A DNA stretch of 64,000 nt, taken from positions 1,898,501-1,962,500 of the forward strand of contig CP136052.1 of assembly GCA_032620915.1 (NCBI GenBank). The letters run 5' to 3'. Position numbers and translations under genes: made by a program. Positions 54,389-64,000 of the stretch are shown here, piece after piece. Numbering within the stretch: the stretch's first letter is position 1; every line of letters starts with the position of its first letter. This stretch comes from Oscillospiraceae bacterium NTUH-002-81. Lineage in GTDB: Bacteria; Bacillota; Clostridia; Lachnospirales; Lachnospiraceae. The notes under the pieces were generated by a model. The model saw only the letters and a program-made list of their open reading frames with translations. It ran no database searches and was not told where the DNA came from.

Positions 54389-56074
54389 ATGGGCCAATTT
54401 CAGCCTAAAATCGTGGAATGCATGAAGCACTATTCGAAAAATCAGCTGGTGAAAGACATTTTTGCAGGAATTCTGGTGGCGGTCATCGCCTTTCCGCTGT
54501 CTGTGGCACTGGCAATTTCTTCGGGTTTAAGTCCTGAAAAAGGACTCTATTCTGCCATCATCGGCGGCTTTTTTGTATCGCTGTTCGGCGGAAGTAAAGT
54601 AAACATCGGCGGCATCACAGCGGCGACAGTCATGACTGTCTTTACCATTGTGGATGAATATGGACTGGCAGGACTGGCAGCGGCTTCCATCATGGCTGGT
54701 GTGATTTTGATCCTTATGGGCCTGTTCCGTCTGGGCGGCCTGCTGAAATATATTCCGAGAACGATCACCTTAGGGTTTACCGCCGCCATTGGCGTGGGTA
54801 TTTTCACAAATCAGATCAAGGGCTTCTTCGGCCTCCAGATCGAGACAGTGCCGGTGAAGTTCCTGGAGAAAATGCCGGTCCTTTTCGGCGCGGCATCTAC
54901 GTTCCGGCCGGCAGCTGTGCTGGTGGGCGCGGCATCCATCGTTATTCTTCTCGTTCTGCCGAAGATCAACGATAAGATCCCCAACTCTCTGGCGGCCATT
55001 CTCATCATGACGCCGGTGGTGACGATCTTCAAAATTCCGGTATCCACCATTCATTCGGTATACGGCGATCTGCCCACCCATTTTCCGTACCCTGAGATTC
55101 ACATGCTCTCCCTGGAGACACTGGTGGATCTGCTGCCGCTGTCTGTGACACTGGCAATCCTCATAGCCATTGTTTCTCTGCTGGCCTGCTCGGTGACGGA
55201 TGGACTTATGGGCGAGAAGCACAACTCCAATCAGGAACTCATTGCAGAGGGCATTGCCAATATTTTCTGCGGAATTTTCGGCGCAGCGCCGGTGGCAGGC
55301 GCCGTGGCCCGTGCATCCAACAACGTGAAAAACGGCGGCCGCACCCCCATCGCGGGTATGGTGCACAGTGTGGTTGTCACGCTGATCCTGCTGTTCCTTA
55401 TGCCGCTGGCGGGCTATATTCCCATGCCGGTGCTGTCAGCGGTACTTATTGTGGTGGCTGTGAATATGTGCAATATCAAAGAATTTGTTTATATCGGAAA
55501 GCATGCGCCGAGATCTGATTTTCTTGTACTGATGGTAACGCTGTTCTGTGGCGTGCTGGTAGATCTTTTGTTTGCAGTAGAGGTAGGGATCATCCTGACA
55601 GCCTTTCTGCTGATGAAACGGATGGCAGATGTGGCAGAGATCCAGAACTATGTGTATGTGGGCAACAGCGGCAATCCTGACAGCGATCTGGATGCGCCGA
55701 ACCCGGAGGACGAGATCATCCGAAGTCTGCCGGAGCACACGTTGGTATACCGGTTCTTAGGGCCGTTGTTTTTTGCGGCTGCGGACAATTTTGATATCAT
55801 TACCACTCCGGATACGCTGAAATACATGATTCTGCAGATGAGAAGTGTACCGGCGCTGGACGGTGCAGCCATGCGGCATCTCAATAATCTGCGCAAGCAC
55901 TGCGTGGAGCAGGGGATTGCGCTGGTGCTGTGCGGCGTCCAGGAGCAGCCCATGCGTGCCATGAAGCGTTATGGCCTGGTGAAAGCACTGGGAGAGGACA
56001 ATATCTGCTGCAATCTGGTGGCTGCGGCTGACAGGGTGAAAGCGCTGGATGCGAAAAACAGCGCGGCAGAATAA
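54389..56074 (+). CDS. SulP family inorganic anion transporter
   Basis: This 561-residue transporter has about ten to twelve membrane helices and a C-terminal STAS domain (about 445-555). The signature region begins KDIFAGILVAVIAFPLSVAL and FGGSKVNIGGITAATVMTVF is a family block. Members import sulfate, bicarbonate or dicarboxylates; which one cannot be read here. It separates miaB from mutS, genes that are more often closer together. An AAGAGGGGG ribosome site is visible. Confidence 0.92.
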   Translation: MGQFQPKIVECMKHYSKNQLVKDIFAGILVAVIAFPLSVALAISSGLSPEKGLYSAIIGGFFVSLFGGSKVNIGGITAATVMTVFTIVDEYGLAGLAAASIMAGVILILMGLFRLGGLLKYIPRTITLGFTAAIGVGIFTNQIKGFFGLQIETVPVKFLEKMPVLFGAASTFRPAAVLVGAASIVILLVLPKINDKIPNSLAAILIMTPVVTIFKIPVSTIHSVYGDLPTHFPYPEIHMLSLETLVDLLPLSVTLAILIAIVSLLACSVTDGLMGEKHNSNQELIAEGIANIFCGIFGAAPVAGAVARASNNVKNGGRTPIAGMVHSVVVTLILLFLMPLAGYIPMPVLSAVLIVVAVNMCNIKEFVYIGKHAPRSDFLVLMVTLFCGVLVDLLFAVEVGIILTAFLLMKRMADVAEIQNYVYVGNSGNPDSDLDAPNPEDEIIRSLPEHTLVYRFLGPLFFAAADNFDIITTPDTLKYMILQMRSVPALDGAAMRHLNNLRKHCVEQGIALVLCGVQEQPMRAMKRYGLVKALGEDNICCNLVAAADRVKALDAKNSAAE

Positions 56075-56142
56075 CGATATCCCCCACAGGCAAGAAAAAC
56101 GGGACAGACATGCAAAGGACAGTTAGAGAAAGGACAGATAAC

Positions 56143-56795
56143 ATGGAACAGGAAAAGCTTGTCCGTGTGCGGATGGCACAGCCTTCCGACGCGGCAGATT
56201 TGCTTGGCATTTATGAATATTACATCAAAAACACCCCGGTGACCTTTGAATTTACGGTGCCGTCGGTGGAAGAATTTGCAGGAAGGATCCGAAACACCCC
56301 TTTCCCACATGCCTTATCTGGTGTGTGAGATCGACGGAAAGATCGTGGGCTACGCCTACGCCTCCCTGTACCGGAGCCGGGCAGCCTATGACTGGGACTG
56401 CGAGCTGTCTGTCTATCTGGAGGAGGATTATCACAGAGGCGGCATTGGCAAGATGCTGTACCGCCTGCTGTTTGCTCTTCTTGAGCAGATGCATTACCGC
56501 CATGCCTATGCCTGCATCACCTCCCCGAACCCGGAGAGCATTGATTTCCATGCTGCCATGGGCTTCCAGCACGTGGCATTTTTCCCCGGCCTGCGGCTAC
56601 AAGGACGGCAAATGGCACGACATTGTATGGATGGATTACGTGCTGGAGGACAGCCAGGAGCCGCCCCTTCCGGTGACACCCATCGGACAGGTGGAGCCTG
56701 CCTTTATTGATGAAATTTTTCGGGAAGCCGAAAAGGAATTGGAAGAGCGGCTGAACGGTGATATGATGATCTGTAAAGCATTTATGGGGCTTTAA
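56143..56795 (+). pseudogene. GNAT N-acetyltransferase (phosphinothricin acetyltransferase-like), two apparent frameshifts
   Basis: Read through, this is a protein of about 217 residues with a GNAT fold close to the PAT group: PYLVCEIDGKIVGYAYAS, then RAAYDWDCELSVYLEEDYHR, GGIGKMLY as the acetyl-CoA loop, and SPNPESIDFHAAMGF. The first frame derails after RIRNT (one extra C in CCCC, 56297-56300). The second derails after VAFFP (one extra C in CCCC, 56584-56587). The third carries GYKDGKWHDIVWMDYVLE and a C-terminal helical extension to the stop. Substrate is unknown; resistance to phosphinothricin should not be inferred. Confidence 0.8.
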
Positions 56796-56819
56796 AATAT
56801 AACGAAAGAGGATAAGAAA

Positions 56820-59468
56820 TTGGCTGAATTTACACCTATGATGCGTCATTACCTGGACACCAAGGAGCAGTATAAGGACTGTATCCTGTTTTATCGTCTG
56901 GGCGATTTTTATGAAATGTTTTTTGACGATGCGGTGACAGTGTCCAGAGAGCTGGAGCTGACCCTCACCGGCAAGGACTGCGGACAGGAAGAGCGGGCGC
57001 CCATGTGCGGTGTGCCCTACCATGCCGCCGAGACGTATCTGAACCGGCTGGTGGCCAAGGGCTACAAGGTGGCTATCTGTGAACAGGTGGAGGATCCCAA
57101 GCTTGCCAAGGGCATGGTGAAACGGGAGGTTGTCCGGGTGGTGACGCCGGGCACGAACCTGAACACCCAGGCGCTGGATGAGACGAAAAACAACTACATC
57201 ATGTGTATCGTGTATCTGGCAGATCGCTACGGGGTGTCCCTGGCGGACGTGTCTACCGGTGAATATTTCCTTACCGAGGTTTCCAGTGCCAAGAAAATGG
57301 AGGATGAGATCATCAAGTTTTCTCCGGCGGAGATCATCTGCAACGAGCCGCTGCTCATGAGCGGCACCGATCTGGACGCCCTGAAAGACCGGCTGGGCAT
57401 TTCCGTGTTCCCGCTGGATGCGGCCTATTTTGACGATGAGCAGTGCCGGCGGGCGTTGCTGGAGCATTTTCAGGTGGCTTCCATGGAGGCGCTGGGACTG
57501 GGGGATTACACTCTGGGTGTGCTGGCGGCGGGCGCACTTATGCGGTATCTTCTGGATACCCAGAAAAACAGCCTGTCCCAGATGACCCGACTGGTGCCTT
57601 ATTCCACAGGAAAATATATGGTGCTGGACAGCTCCACCCGGCGGAATCTGGAGCTGACAGAGACATTGCGGGAAAAACAGAAACGGGGTTCCCTTCTGTG
57701 GGTGCTGGACAAGACAAAGACGGCCATGGGTGCCCGGATGCTGCGCACCTACATCGAACAGCCGCTGCTGGAAAAAGAGACCATTGAGGCCCGGCTGGAT
57801 GCCATCGAGGAGCTGAACAACAACGCCATCATGCGGGAGGAGATCCGGGAATACTTAAATCCCGTGTATGACCTGGAGCGGCTGGTGAGCCGGATCACCT
57901 ACCAGTCGGCCAATCCCCGGGATCTGGTGGCGTTCAAGAGTTCCCTTTCCATGCTGCCCGCCATCAAATATCTGCTGAAAGACAGTGTATGCGGGGAACT
58001 GAAAACGGTGGAGGAGGAGCTGGACGCCCTGGAGGATGTGCATGCGCTCATCAGTAAAGCCATCGTGGATGAACCGCCCATGATCGTCCGGGAAGGCGGC
58101 ATCATCAAGGAAGGCTACAATGAAGAGGTGGACAAGCTGCGGCAGGCCAAGACCGAAGGAAAGAACTGGCTGGCCCAGCTGGAAGAGCAGGAGCGGGAGC
58201 GCACCGGCATCAAAAACCTTCGCATCAAATATAACAAGGTGTTCGGCTATTATCTGGAAGTGACCAATTCCTATAAGGATCTGGTGCCGGACGACTATAT
58301 GCGCAAGCAGACGCTGACCAACGCGGAGCGCTACATCACCCCGAAACTCAAGGAGCTGGAGGATATGATCCTGGGCGCCGAGGACAAGCTGTTTTCTCTG
58401 GAATATGACCTGTTTGCCGATGTGCGGGATCAGATCGGCCGGGAAGTACTGCGCATCCAGAAAACGGCCCGGGCCATTGCCCGGCTGGACGTGTATGCCT
58501 CCCTTTCCCTGGTGGCGGAGCGGGAAAACTATGTGCGTCCTTCCATCAACGAGAAGGGGCTCATCGACATCCGCGGCGGCAGACACCCGGTGGTGGAAAA
58601 AATGATCTCCAACGATATGTTCATCGCCAATGACACCTATCTGGATAACAACAAAAACCGGATTTCCATCATCACCGGCCCCAACATGGCCGGAAAATCC
58701 ACCTACATGCGGCAGACCGCCCTCATTGTGCTCATGGCGCAGATCGGCAGCTTTGTCCCGGCCCAGAAGGCCAAGATCGGCATTGTGGACCGGATATTCA
58801 CCCGGGTGGGCGCATCGGACGATCTGGCATCCGGCCAGAGTACGTTCATGGTGGAGATGACCGAGGTGGCCAACATCCTGCGAAACGCTACGGCCAACAG
58901 CCTGCTCATCTTAGATGAGATTGGCAGAGGCACCAGCACCTTCGACGGCCTGTCCATCGCCTGGGCGGTGGTGGAGCACATCAGCAATCCGCGGCTTCTG
59001 GGGGCCAAGACGCTGTTTGCCACCCATTATCACGAGCTGACGGAACTGGAAGGAAAGCTGTCCAGCGTGAACAATTACTGTATCGCCGTAAAAGAAAAGG
59101 GCGACGATATCGTTTTCCTGCGAAAGATTGTCAAAGGCGGCGCAGATAAGAGCTACGGCATTCAGGTTGCCAAGCTGGCCGGGGTGCCCGACAACGTGAT
59201 CCAGCGGGCCAAGGAGATCATCCATCAGCTGGTGGATGCGGACATCACCCAGCGGGTACACGAGATCGAAGTGGTACAGGGCAGCGCGGTGAAGAAAAAG
59301 CCCGTCACCTACGATGAGGTGGACATGGAGCAGATGTCCCTGTTTGATACGGTAAAAGATGACGATATTCTCAAGGAGTTAAAAGAACTGGATATTTCCA
59401 ATCTGACGCCGCTGGATGCGCTGAACACGCTGAACCGGCTGCAGAGCAAGCTGCGCAACCGGTGGTAA
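56820..59468 (+). CDS. mutS: DNA mismatch repair protein MutS
   Basis: This 882-residue protein recognises mismatches and small loops. The mismatch-contact motif FYEMF is near residue 33, the Walker A GPNMAGKS starts at 620, and DEIGRGTSTFDGLSIAWAV and FATHYHELTEL complete the ATPase. The C-terminal dimerisation tail is full. Translation begins at TTG 56820, after AGAGGATAAG. mutL follows after 95 bases, as usual. Confidence 0.97.
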   Translation: MAEFTPMMRHYLDTKEQYKDCILFYRLGDFYEMFFDDAVTVSRELELTLTGKDCGQEERAPMCGVPYHAAETYLNRLVAKGYKVAICEQVEDPKLAKGMVKREVVRVVTPGTNLNTQALDETKNNYIMCIVYLADRYGVSLADVSTGEYFLTEVSSAKKMEDEIIKFSPAEIICNEPLLMSGTDLDALKDRLGISVFPLDAAYFDDEQCRRALLEHFQVASMEALGLGDYTLGVLAAGALMRYLLDTQKNSLSQMTRLVPYSTGKYMVLDSSTRRNLELTETLREKQKRGSLLWVLDKTKTAMGARMLRTYIEQPLLEKETIEARLDAIEELNNNAIMREEIREYLNPVYDLERLVSRITYQSANPRDLVAFKSSLSMLPAIKYLLKDSVCGELKTVEEELDALEDVHALISKAIVDEPPMIVREGGIIKEGYNEEVDKLRQAKTEGKNWLAQLEEQERERTGIKNLRIKYNKVFGYYLEVTNSYKDLVPDDYMRKQTLTNAERYITPKLKELEDMILGAEDKLFSLEYDLFADVRDQIGREVLRIQKTARAIARLDVYASLSLVAERENYVRPSINEKGLIDIRGGRHPVVEKMISNDMFIANDTYLDNNKNRISIITGPNMAGKSTYMRQTALIVLMAQIGSFVPAQKAKIGIVDRIFTRVGASDDLASGQSTFMVEMTEVANILRNATANSLLILDEIGRGTSTFDGLSIAWAVVEHISNPRLLGAKTLFATHYHELTELEGKLSSVNNYCIAVKEKGDDIVFLRKIVKGGADKSYGIQVAKLAGVPDNVIQRAKEIIHQLVDADITQRVHEIEVVQGSAVKKKPVTYDEVDMEQMSLFDTVKDDDILKELKELDISNLTPLDALNTLNRLQSKLRNRW

Positions 59469-59563
59469 AAAAGAATGAAAATGCCTGACAGGTACTGGTA
59501 AGAAATACTTGGCGAGCTGTAAAGGGAAAGATGGTTGAAAAAGGGAGAAAGGACGGGAAGTCT

Positions 59564-61925
59564 TTGGCAAAGATTCAGGTACTGGACAGAAATACGATTG
59601 ACAAGATTGCGGCGGGCGAGGTCATTGAGCGCCCGTCGTCCGTCGTCAAAGAGCTGACGGAAAATGCAGTGGACGCAGGTGCCTCTTCTGTCACGGTGGA
59701 AATTCGGGACGGCGGCACCACCTTTTTACGTGTAACGGACAATGGCAGCGGGATTGCGGCCGACCAGGTGGCGGATGCGTTTCTGCGCCATTCCACCAGC
59801 AAGATCCGCAAAGTAGAAGATCTTGCCCATATTTCTTCCCTGGGGTTTCGAGGCGAGGCACTTTCCAGTATTGCCTCTGTGGCTCAGGTGGAGCTCATCA
59901 CCAAGACGGCAGACAGCGACACCGGCGTCAGCTACCGCATTGAGGGCGGGGAGGAAAAGAGCCTGGAAGAGATCGGGGCGCCGGAAGGAACCACCTTCCT
60001 CATCCGCAACCTGTTTTATAATGTACCGGCCAGACGGAAATTTCTGAAGTCCCCCCATGACGGAGGCGGGATACATCGGTACCCTCATGGAGCGGCTGGC
60101 TCTTTCCCATCCGGACATTTCCTTTAAATTCATTGCCAACCATCAGACGAAGCTGCAGACGTCGGGCAACACCAACCTGAAGGATATCATTTACAATATC
60201 TACGGCCGGGAGGTGGCCTCCGAGCTGCTGCCGGTGAACCGGGAGGGCCGCTGTGTGTCCGTGACCGGGTATATCGGCAAGCCGGTGGTTTCCCGGGGCA
60301 ACCGCAATTACGAGAATTATTTTGTCAATGGCCGCTACGTGAAGAATCCGACCATCACCAAGGCCATTGAGGACGCCTATAAATCCTTTATGATGCAGCA
60401 CCGGTATCCGTTCACGGCGCTCCTGTTCCAGGTGGACGGGGAAAAGGTGGACGTCAACGTCCATCCCGCCAAGCTGGAAGTGCGGTTTTCTGATAATAAT
60501 ACGGTATATCAGGATATTTTCCAGGCGGTGCATGATGCCCTGGCCGGAAAAGAATTCATCCCGGAGATCGTGCTGACGCCGGAGGAAGAGCAGATGTTTG
60601 CGCCGGAGCAGAAGCGGACGCCTGCTGGACAGGCATTGAATGGTCAGGCTGTGAGTCAAACAGCCAGTGCATTGATAGCGGATACACAGATGCCGTCTCA
60701 GGTGCAGACGGGAGACCGGACTGTGATCGGACAGACATCGCAGACGTCTGTACCGCCGAATTCCTCCATGGTAAGAGAGACATCTGCTTATGGGACGGAA
60801 CATTTCACGCAGCAAGGGCAGGCTGCCGATACATCGACGCTGTCGCAGCCCCAGTCACCCCAAAGTGCAATGACACCGGAAGAAGCCGCCCGGCAGCGGA
60901 ACCTGCAGTACTTCATGGAGAAGATGAAAGAGCGGGTGACGAAGGAATTCGCCCAGCAGGCATCGAAGGATCAGGAATCCCAGACGGAGCAGACGGCAAC
61001 TGGAATTCCATTGCCGGAAGATACGCAGATGGGAGCTGGATATCTTGGCCATTTGGAGAAATCACAGGAAAACGGTCATGGGCAGAGCGCTGTAACAAAC
61101 GGGATGGAGTCAGGTTATGGAACGGCAGCCAGTCAAAGTTCGATCGTGCAGCCGGAAAATGTGTTAGGTACTGCGGATGGGCGATATGCAGGACAGGAAA
61201 AGTCTGGCGCTGGTGAACGGACAGTTTCATCCGGCGCAATAGTAGCGATAGATGAAGCGTCGCAAGGACAGTCACCCATCCAGTCACCGGAGAAACCCGA
61301 GCAGCTGGATCTGTTTGAGCACCGTTTTCTGGACCAGAAGTCCCGGGCCAATTATCGGATCATCGGCCAGCTGTTTGACACGTACTGGCTCATCCAGTTT
61401 GAGGATAAACTATATATCATCGACCAGCATGCCGCCCATGAAAAGGTGCTGTATGAACGCACCATGCGGGCGCTGCGGACAAAGGAATACACGTCCCAGC
61501 TGCTTAGCCCGCCCATCATCCTGACGCTGAATATGCAGGAGGAAGAGCTGCTGCACACGTATATGGACAATTTTACAGCGCTGGGTTTTGAGATCGAGGC
61601 GTTCGGCGGCAGGGAATATGCGGTGCGGGCAGTGCCGGACAATCTGTTTTCTGTGGCATCCCGGGAGGTGCTGACAGAGATGCTGGACGGCTTAAGCAGC
61701 GCAGGCGGCAACCGGGTGGAGGCAGAGAGCATCAACGACAGGATCGCCACCATGTCCTGTAAGGCGGCGGTGAAGGGCAACAACCGGCTGTCGGCCAGAG
61801 AAGCGGAAGCCCTCATTGACGAGCTTCTGAATCTGGAAAACCCATACAACTGTCCCCATGGACGGCCCACCATCGTGTCCATGTCCCAGTACGAACTGGA
61901 AAAGAAATTTAAACGGATCGTGTAA
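59564..61925 (+). pseudogene. mutL: DNA mismatch repair protein MutL, one apparent frameshift
   Basis: Read through, this is an endonuclease-type MutL of about 787 residues. The GHKL ATPase region (NAVDAGASSVTVEIRDGG, then SLGFRGEALSSI) is in the first frame, which ends soon after RRKFLKSP. One extra C in the C6 run at 60051-60056 explains this; the other frame continues MTEAGYIGTLMERLALSHPD to 61925. The C-terminal nuclease motifs DQHAAHEKVLYE and CPHGRPT are present, as in species without MutH. A Gln/Ser/Thr-rich linker of about 250 residues joins the halves. I start at TTG 59564 (MAKIQVLDRNTIDKIAAGEV); ATG 59531 is possible. Confidence 0.9.
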
Positions 61926-61963
61926 AGTCGATCGCAGGAAGCAACATATACAGGAGGAACCCC

Positions 61964-62974
61964 GTGAAACCACTTATTATCTTAACAGGCCCCACAGCCG
62001 TGGGAAAAACAGCCCTCTCCATTTCTCTGGCAAAAGCCGTGGGCGGAGAGATCATATCTGCGGATTCCATGCAGGTGTACCGGCACATGGACATCGGCTC
62101 GGCCAAGATCCGGCCGGAGGAAATGGACGGCGTTCCCCATCACCTCATTGACGTGCTGGAGCCCTGGGAGGAGTTTCATGTGGTGCGCTTCCAGCAGCTG
62201 GTGAAGGAGGCCATGGCAGGTATTTATGAACGGGGGCACATCCCCATCCTCACCGGCGGCACCGGTTTTTATATCCAGGCCATTGTCAAAGACATTGATT
62301 TCACGGAGAACGGAGAGGACAGCAGTTACCGGGAAAACTTGGAACGGCGGGCTCGGGAGGAAGGCTGCGAAGCCCTGCACCGGGAGCTGGCGGCGGTGGA
62401 TCCGGAAAGCGCAGCCCAGATCCATCCCAACAATGTGAAACGGATCATCCGGGCGCTGGAATATTACGAACAGACGGGACAGCCCATCTTTGCTCATAAC
62501 GAAGAGCAAAAGGAAAAGCCGTCTCCGTACAATTATGCTTACTTTGTGCTGACCGATGATCGGGAAGTGCTCTATGAGCGGATCGCCCGGCGGGTGGATC
62601 AGATGCTCTCCGACGGGCTGGTGGAGGAAGTAAAACGCCTGCGGGAAATGGGCTGCAGCCGGGAGCTGGTGTCCATGCAGGGACTGGGGTATAAAGAAAT
62701 CCTTGCCTATCTGGAGGGAGAAATGTCCCTGGACGAAGCCGTCTATGTGCTGAAACGGGACACAAGACATTTTGCCAAGCGGCAGCTCACCTGGTTTCGC
62801 CGGGAAAAAGAAGTCATCTGGCTGGATAAACGGGAGTTTGACCGGCAGGAAGAACGAATTCTGGAAAAAATGCTGGATATCTGCCATGCGAAGAACATCC
62901 TTCCCATTTCCGAAATATCAAATTCTATGAATACAGACTGCATGACAGGTGACAAGCAGTCTTTCAAATCTTAA
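61964..62974 (+). CDS. miaA: tRNA dimethylallyltransferase
   Basis: This 336-residue enzyme adds a dimethylallyl group to A37 of tRNAs reading UNN codons, producing the substrate of MiaB. The P-loop is GPTAVGKTALS (residues 8-15), followed by SADSMQVYRHMDIGSAK and GVPHHLIDV. GTG at 61964 follows AGGAGG. A C-terminal extension beyond the usual end (NILPISEISNSMNTDCM) is unremarkable. The mutS-mutL-miaA order is standard in Clostridia. Confidence 0.96.
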   Translation: MKPLIILTGPTAVGKTALSISLAKAVGGEIISADSMQVYRHMDIGSAKIRPEEMDGVPHHLIDVLEPWEEFHVVRFQQLVKEAMAGIYERGHIPILTGGTGFYIQAIVKDIDFTENGEDSSYRENLERRAREEGCEALHRELAAVDPESAAQIHPNNVKRIIRALEYYEQTGQPIFAHNEEQKEKPSPYNYAYFVLTDDREVLYERIARRVDQMLSDGLVEEVKRLREMGCSRELVSMQGLGYKEILAYLEGEMSLDEAVYVLKRDTRHFAKRQLTWFRREKEVIWLDKREFDRQEERILEKMLDICHAKNILPISEISNSMNTDCMTGDKQSFKS

Positions 62975-63054
62975 AAAGATTTGTTGATATGGAGCATGGA
63001 AGCGTGCGGGATGCTGCCAATACGTTTGTTAATCGTTGAAGTTAGGGGAAATCA

Positions 63055-63082
63055 TTGCACATTGCGGATGTAGAGATAGAAT
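63055..63082 (+). promoter_or_regulatory. Probable promoter before the methionine-gamma-lyase-like gene
   Basis: TTGCAC (63055-63060), 16 bases, TAGAAT (63077-63082), about 44 bases before the start codon. Each element differs from consensus by one or two bases. Confidence 0.5.
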
Positions 63083-63125
63083 GATTACTATAAATAAAAC
63101 AAGAAAATACGAGGATAAAACAGAA

Positions 63126-64000
63126 ATGAACGAAGAGATCAAAAATATGTACGCCGCCCTGGGTATCCAACCGGATGTGCTGGCGTTCGGCGAGGACATT
63201 TTGAAAAATCTGGAAAGCCGTTTTCAGGAGATCGATACGGTGGCGGAATACAATCAGTTAAAGGTGCTCAAAGCCATGCAGGACCATAAGGTCAGCGATA
63301 TCCATTTCGCGGCCACCAGCGGTTACGGCTACAATGATATGGGCCGGGATACGCTGGAGGAGGTGTATGCATCTGCGTTTCATGCGGAGGCGGCACTGGT
63401 GCGTCCCCAGATCACCTGCGGCACCCATGCGCTGGCCATTGCGCTGCACGGCAATCTGCGCCCCGGGGATGAGCTGCTGAGCATTTCCGGCAAGCCCTAT
63501 GATACGCTGGAGGAGGTCATCGGCATCCGGCCCTCCATCGGTTCTCTGGCAGAGTATGGCGTTACTTACCGCCAGGTAGACCTGCTGCCCGATGGCAATT
63601 TTGATTTCGAGGGCATCCGCGCAGCCATCGGTCCGAAGACGAAGCTGGTGGAGATCCAGCGCTCCAAGGGCTACCAGACCCGGCCGACGTTGAGTGTGAA
63701 AAAGATCGGAGAGGCCATTGCTTTTGTGAAAAGCATCCGCTCCGACATCATCTGTATGGTAGATAACTGTTACGGGGAATTTGTGGAAACCATCGAACCT
63801 ACAGACGTGGGTGCGGATATGGCAGTCGGCTCCCTGATCAAAAATCCCGGCGGCGGCCTGGCCCCCATCGGCGGCTATATCGTGGGCAGCCGTGCCTGCG
63901 TGGAGCAGGCGGCATACCGGACAACCTGCCCGGGCCTGGGACAGGAGGTTGGCGCCAACTTAGGCATCATCCAGTCCTTTTATCAGGGCTTTTTCCTGGC
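63126..64000 (+). CDS. Methionine gamma-lyase family protein (YnbB-like), 3' end missing
   Basis: The frame runs from ATG 63126 to the window end without a stop, giving 291 residues of an expected 410 or so. It matches the PLP-dependent family often called aluminium-resistance protein or YnbB, which follows miaA in many Firmicutes. Visible blocks are ATSGYGYNDMGRDTLEEVYA, RPQITCGTHALAIALHGNLR, and near the end MVDNCYGEFVE followed by SLIKNPGGGLAPIGGYIVG with the likely PLP Lys. True substrate is not established. GAGGAT ten bases before the ATG is the ribosome site. Confidence 0.88.
   Translation, partial: MNEEIKNMYAALGIQPDVLAFGEDILKNLESRFQEIDTVAEYNQLKVLKAMQDHKVSDIHFAATSGYGYNDMGRDTLEEVYASAFHAEAALVRPQITCGTHALAIALHGNLRPGDELLSISGKPYDTLEEVIGIRPSIGSLAEYGVTYRQVDLLPDGNFDFEGIRAAIGPKTKLVEIQRSKGYQTRPTLSVKKIGEAIAFVKSIRSDIICMVDNCYGEFVETIEPTDVGADMAVGSLIKNPGGGLAPIGGYIVGSRACVEQAAYRTTCPGLGQEVGANLGIIQSFYQGFFL

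Overview
The window looks like chromosome from a spore-forming Clostridia species of the Lachnospiraceae type. This is an inference from gene content: the sporulation pair yqfC/yqfD, a SpoVB-type flippase, FtsK/SpoIIIE beside a TepA-like protease, one-carbon genes fhs/folD/fau, the Fe-S scaffold plus GGGtGRT pair, and the DUF4358-MBOAT-DHHW surface cluster. Ribosome-binding sites are strong AGGAGG types and TTG starts are common. Nearly all genes lie on the + strand; seven lie on the - strand. I see no rRNA, tRNA, CRISPR array, insertion sequence or prophage, and no gene-free stretch over 300 bases.

1-12.8 kb: the 3' part of galM, an ABC transporter pair, topB, a hexapeptide-repeat protein, a convergent capA, a small-protein locus, a VanY-type D,D-carboxypeptidase, a DUF4358 lipoprotein, an MBOAT O-acyltransferase, a DHHW protein and a MATE transporter. 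The VanY-to-DHHW run reads as a cell-envelope acylation and remodelling cluster. 12.8-17.9 kb: an Rpn-type PD-(D/E)XK protein with its own promoter and terminator, a GntR-ABC operon behind a consensus promoter that overlaps a palindrome, and the Fe-S scaffold/GGGtGRT operon. 17.9-21.8 kb: a redox locus. A CD1871A-family CxxC miniprotein, a polyferredoxin membrane protein and a TlpA-like lipoprotein run leftward; a two-component system runs rightward from the same short control region. 21.8-26.2 kb: MarR and a heterodimeric ABC exporter.

26.2-34 kb: ilvE, a glycogen-debranching gene broken by two frameshifts, map, a TetR/DegV divergent pair, then ilvN and ilvC without ilvB. 34-43.9 kb: a TepA-like gene (frameshifted), ftsK, fhs, folD, a zinc-ribbon membrane protein, xpt, a second zinc-ribbon membrane protein and rlmH. 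44-51 kb: a DUF3877-like gene (frameshifted), an NYN/LOTUS protein, yqfC-yqfD-phoH-ybeY, a SpoVB-like flippase and a BofC-like protein. 51-64 kb: DUF896, fau, proA (frameshifted), miaB, a SulP transporter, a GNAT acetyltransferase (two frameshifts), mutS, mutL (frameshifted), miaA and the start of a methionine-gamma-lyase-family gene.

An important caveat for any reader: eight apparent single-base insertions, each in a run of 3-6 identical bases, split six otherwise well-conserved genes between 27.5 and 60.1 kb. All are +1. The pattern fits insertion-biased sequencing error better than true gene loss, although the broken mutL leaves a real mismatch-repair defect as an alternative.
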